Shown piece by piece: positions 60,401-64,000 of a stretch of 64,000 nucleotides of DNA (position 1 is the first letter of the stretch; every line of letters starts with the position of its first letter). Below the pieces are notes generated by a model. It was not told the origin of the DNA and made no database searches. It saw nothing but the letters and a program-made list of their open reading frames with translations. The stretch is taken from the NCBI GenBank assembly GCA_016801845.1, contig CM028917.1, positions 6,836,501-6,900,500 on the forward strand, given 5' to 3'. The stretch comes from Polydactylus sextarius. Lineage: Eukaryota; Chordata; Actinopteri; Polynemidae. Both the position numbers and the translations under genes were made by a program.

Positions 60401-61370
60401 TAAATATAGATGAGGTAAAAATAATATAAACATTACACTTTTAATTGCCGTAACTATTTAATTATCACGTTAAAATGATTCACATTAAACTGGATAACTG
60501 TGAAAAGCAGGTAACAAGAAAATTAGACGAGCGACAATTTATCTTAAAATGATAATAAATCTTCATATTTTTCTTTAGCAGATTGCAAAGCAATTCTAGT
60601 TTATGATATTTATTCCTTTTGAGAATATGTAATGTTGCTTGGAAACCAAAGATGAGGCTGAGCTTGGTGAGAAGAGCAAACACCTGTAGCTGCAGCTATA
60701 AACTAGTTATAATATATAATGTGTGGATATAAAAATAGAAATAATGTACTTCTTTACTTTCTTTGCTTCTGCCCACCAGTTGATGAGCAGTAAATATTTC
60801 ATTTGCAGAATGTATGTGAAATATATTCACTTTGTGATTTAAAGTGTTATCTATTTTCTATAGGAGACAGTGAATGTCACAGTGGATTGCTCTGAGACCT
60901 GAGCCTCGTCCCTCAGATGGATGACATGTCGAGCTTCAGCACAATCACAAACGCCAGGGGCGACTTACAGTGACAGACAAATGTGCCAATATTTACAGCA
61001 TTTTACAGATGTTTCTATTCCATAAAAGAATTTACACTAGCTGATGCTTGCCTTTACCCGCCCCGCCCTCACACCCCCTCTGTCTTTCCATGTCAGTCCC
61101 TCTGTCCGTCTAAAACGTTCAAAATGCACCGGTGAGCCCCACTACCATAAACATTGAGTGATTTTCTCGTTTGCAGCTGTCTTAAGCAGACTGGGAGGTG
61201 TTTTCAGCTTTATGGATATTGACTCCTCCTCTGCTCTTTGATCCTGGATGTTCAGATTCAGATCGGAGCCTCCCAGCTGGCTGTAAAACCGGTGACAGCT
61301 TCAGACGAGTAGTACCGACATAGAAGTGCATGTACGTCCATTGTGCAGGCCTCGTCAGACAATAAGCAGG

Positions 61371-61428
61371 TCTGTCAGTCAATCACTCAGTCAGCCAGTC
61401 AGTCAGTCAGTCAATCAGTCAGTCAGGC
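61371..61428. repeat. (CAGT)n tract
   Basis: CAGTCAAT and CAGTCAGT units. Confidence 0.95.
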
Positions 61429-61921
61429 TCGGAATGAAAAGGTGTTGTTGTCAGACGGAGAGACTACTATAGTGACATTGAATGCCTGTTCTCTCGCAGT
61501 TTGGTATAAGATATACAGTTTTTTCCCCTCGTTTATCCTGATAAGTGGCGGTGAAATAGTGCAAATATGACAGCTGGGGAAGGTTGAACAGTCTCAGAGC
61601 GAAGTGCTTTGTCTTGACCGTACTTACACCCGAGTGCCTGGCCTCCTCTCAACAGCTCACTCAGGGGGAATGTCCTCATTGTCTATTAGCTCTCTGTGTG
61701 TCCATGTGTTTACGTGTGTGAGAAAGAGGTCCTGGGCCTGTCATCAGTCAGATTTACTACAGCCACAGCAGCAGCCACAGCAGAAGCAACAGCAGCAGCA
61801 GCAGCGACAGTGGTGATAGTGGTGGTGTTGGCAGGAAGGCATAGAGGTTACACCAGGCGAGATGGGATGTGAGGAAGCTCACCTCAGCTCAGCTCAGCTC
61901 AGTCCCTCCGGTCCTAATGTA

Positions 61922-61944
61922 TGTGTGTGTGTGTGTGTGTGTGT
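61922..61944. repeat. (TG)n microsatellite
   Basis: 11 units. Confidence 0.97.
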
Positions 61945-62111
61945 CAGCACCTCGCCCACAGCCCACTGATGATGTCCACGCCTGATGATGTCATGGTATT
62001 GATCAGCAGGGCGTCTGTTGTGGCATTTGGTGTCAGTGTCTGGAGAGAGAGGAAAAGAGGATGGGGTGATGAGGTTAGAGCAACAGAAGAAGGAAAAGAA
62101 TAGAATCATAT

Positions 62112-62281
<170 letters not shown>

Positions 62282-62429
62282 AGAGCTCAGAGAGGAAGGT
62301 GCCCTTACTGTGAAGTGAATCAAGTCCTCTTATCATCCAGTAGACACAGGGGACTTGTATGGAGGAGGATTACAAACCTTACCGCCAGCTCTGGCCATCA
62401 TTTAAACCTGTTTCAACATCTCATGCAGT

Positions 62430-62690
62430 TTTGATCGATACGTTGCCAAGCATTAGGATCACATTAACGTGGCGCGAATATATAGACTCATGAGATATTT
62501 TTCATAAACACTGGCTGCAGTCACCACACAGGATGGCCCGTGCAACGCCGTCATCTTGCCAGTAATTACTTTAATGAACATCCTCCTGTGTGATAGTGGG
62601 ATTTTTATGAAGTGGGCAGAATCATAAAATATACACTAGGTCGTTTTTATGGATTTGTGTCCTCTGGGTTTCCCTGCGATGCCTTGGTGT
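62430..62690. other. candidate conserved non-coding element
   Basis: Repeat-free AT-rich island: CATTAACGTGGCGCGAATAT, CCAGTAATTACTTTAATGAA, TTTTTATGAAGTGGGC. Follows the GATA array. Confidence 0.35.
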
Positions 62691-63219
62691 AGCGCAGCAC
62701 CTCCATCACATTGACAGTCAGTCAGTGGGCTGAGCTGAGCTGTGCTCCGAGCTGTATTGTGTAGGCTTGCACAGTACAGTTTGGCTACAGCTACTGCATT
62801 AAGGCTTGCAGGTTTCTGCTGTGTGCTATACAGAAGAATAAGAATAAGAAGAACAAGAAGAGAGAAAAAAAAAGACTTTTTCCTTCACCTCCTCCTCCTC
62901 CTTCCCCTGTAATCTCTCACTATCTGCTTCCTGGAACCATTCAATTGGATTTAGTGTCTGTCTGTGTGCCTGGCTTGTCTCAACCCTTTCTCTCTGTCTC
63001 TCTCTCTCTCTTTTGCTCTTTCTCTCTGTGTCTCTCCACCGCTCCATGGCACTCTACTCCCCTCTTTACCGTCCTCCTTGGCTCGTCTCTGCATTCTAAT
63101 TGGACAATAAATGCAGCCAGTGTGGTCCACAACTACAACGCTACATGACAGTGCAACAACAATAGTGCTCCTCCAACAGGCTCACTCCTGACTGTGTATC
63201 AAGTTGCTGCTGTTGCTGC

Positions 63220-63252
<33 letters not shown>

Positions 63253-63492
63253 GTAGGTTATGCTGTGCCTGTTTACATATTTGTGTGTGCCTGAGTGTGA
63301 TATCCAGGTCTGGTGTTACAGTTGCTGTTTGTGTTTAGATAAGGGGGCTGAAAGAGGAAGCAGGGATGGGTGAATGGGGAGGAGGGGGGGACGGAGAGAT
63401 AGACAGTTCATTGTTTACCTTTATCGATTGTGCTCACTTCTCCTTTCTCACACATTCCTAGCTTTTCTGCTGCATGCATTCATATTTATTCA

Positions 63493-63516
63493 TCCATCCA
63501 TCCATCCATCCATCCT
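63493..63516. repeat. (TCCA)n tract
   Basis: Six units. Confidence 0.95.
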
Positions 63517-63659
63517 TTACACCTGACCCTGTGTACACTTATCACTGCACCCATTGCCCTATGCTGCTCCCTCTGCATCTGCTTCGTGTTCAGCCGGGGG
63601 AGAGGGGAGCTGGCCGAGTAATGGCTGTAGAAACGGCCTAATAACATTACAGCTGCCAT

Positions 63660-63840
63660 AAGGGTAGGGAGGGGTCAGGGTGGGTGAAGCAAAGGGAGAA
63701 GAAGGGGGTGGTGGTGATGGTGGTGGGAGAAGCTATGTAGGAAGGGTGAGGGTTGACGGGGGTCTAGAGGGGTGGGTGCTGTGAAGGAGGGGAAGGGGGA
63801 GGAGGAGGGGTGGGGGGAGGGAGAGAAGGGGGAGGGGCAG
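63660..63840 (+). other. G-rich, quadruplex-prone block
   Basis: GGGTAGGGAGGGGTCAGGGT (63662 onward) fits the four-run motif; further G-runs continue to 63.84 kb. Confidence 0.75.
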
Positions 63841-63960
63841 GTGCATCACTAATGGCTTTTTAAAAAGGTTACAGCATGTCGCTCCCTCTTCATAATGGGG
63901 CCCTGGCTGTGCTGGAAATGCAATTTCCGGGAAAGATAATGCAAGGAGTGAAGGGCTGTG
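63840..63960. other. small candidate conserved element
   Basis: CTAATGGCTTTTTAAAAAGG, then GCTGGAAATGCAATTTCC and GAAAGATAATGC; set between G-rich blocks. Confidence 0.28.
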
Positions 63961-64000
63961 TGGAAGGGGGTGGGGGTGGTGTGAGGGTGGGACGAGGGAG

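Overview
This is 64 kb of vertebrate nuclear DNA, almost certainly from a spiny-rayed teleost fish. The evidence is split genes with GT-AG introns, very dense microsatellites (CA, TA, GATA, CT), remnants of fish transposons (Tc1/mariner, hAT-like, L2-type LINE tails), and two genes whose proteins match vertebrate families exon by exon. There is no bacterial, phage or viral gene content.

Two protein-coding genes are visible, both on the minus strand. (1) cnn1, a calponin of the smooth-muscle type: seven coding exons between 8961 (start) and 792 (stop), 298 residues, one CH domain and three calponin repeats. All splice phases close. (2) tlcd4 (formerly TMEM56), a multi-pass TLC-domain membrane protein: six coding exons between 28335 and 20332, 272 residues, plus a non-coding first exon near 31.5 kb. 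It probably has a 4.3 kb 3' UTR ending at a poly(A) signal at 16038-16043. The same gene pair type (CNN3 and TLCD4) is linked in mammals, so the window looks like the paralogous block made by early vertebrate genome duplication.

Layout: 1-791 is the 3' UTR and downstream flank of cnn1. 792-8961 is cnn1, with a 4.8 kb first intron. 9.0-9.3 kb is its likely promoter. 9.3-16 kb is intergenic, with a decayed tandem repeat and a perfect hairpin. 16.0-31.6 kb is tlcd4. 31.6-31.9 kb is its likely promoter. 32-64 kb has no recognisable exon. That right half holds simple repeats, one dead Tc1/mariner copy (36.6-37.65 kb), long CT/GA strand-skewed blocks, G-quadruplex-prone runs, and several AT-rich, high-complexity islands that look like conserved non-coding regulatory elements of an unseen neighbouring gene.

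The most interesting signals are in RNA processing. The first coding exon of tlcd4 begins with AG|GTGAGT, an abutting acceptor and donor that resembles a recursive splice site. A seven-codon upstream ORF crosses the same junction and overlaps the main start codon as TGATG. A UG repeat sits beside the acceptor of tlcd4 exon 6, and a 35-unit CA repeat starts 12 nt after the donor of cnn1 exon 4. I found no convincing new multi-gene system. Homology calls are from memory of the families; conservation of the non-coding islands could not be tested here.
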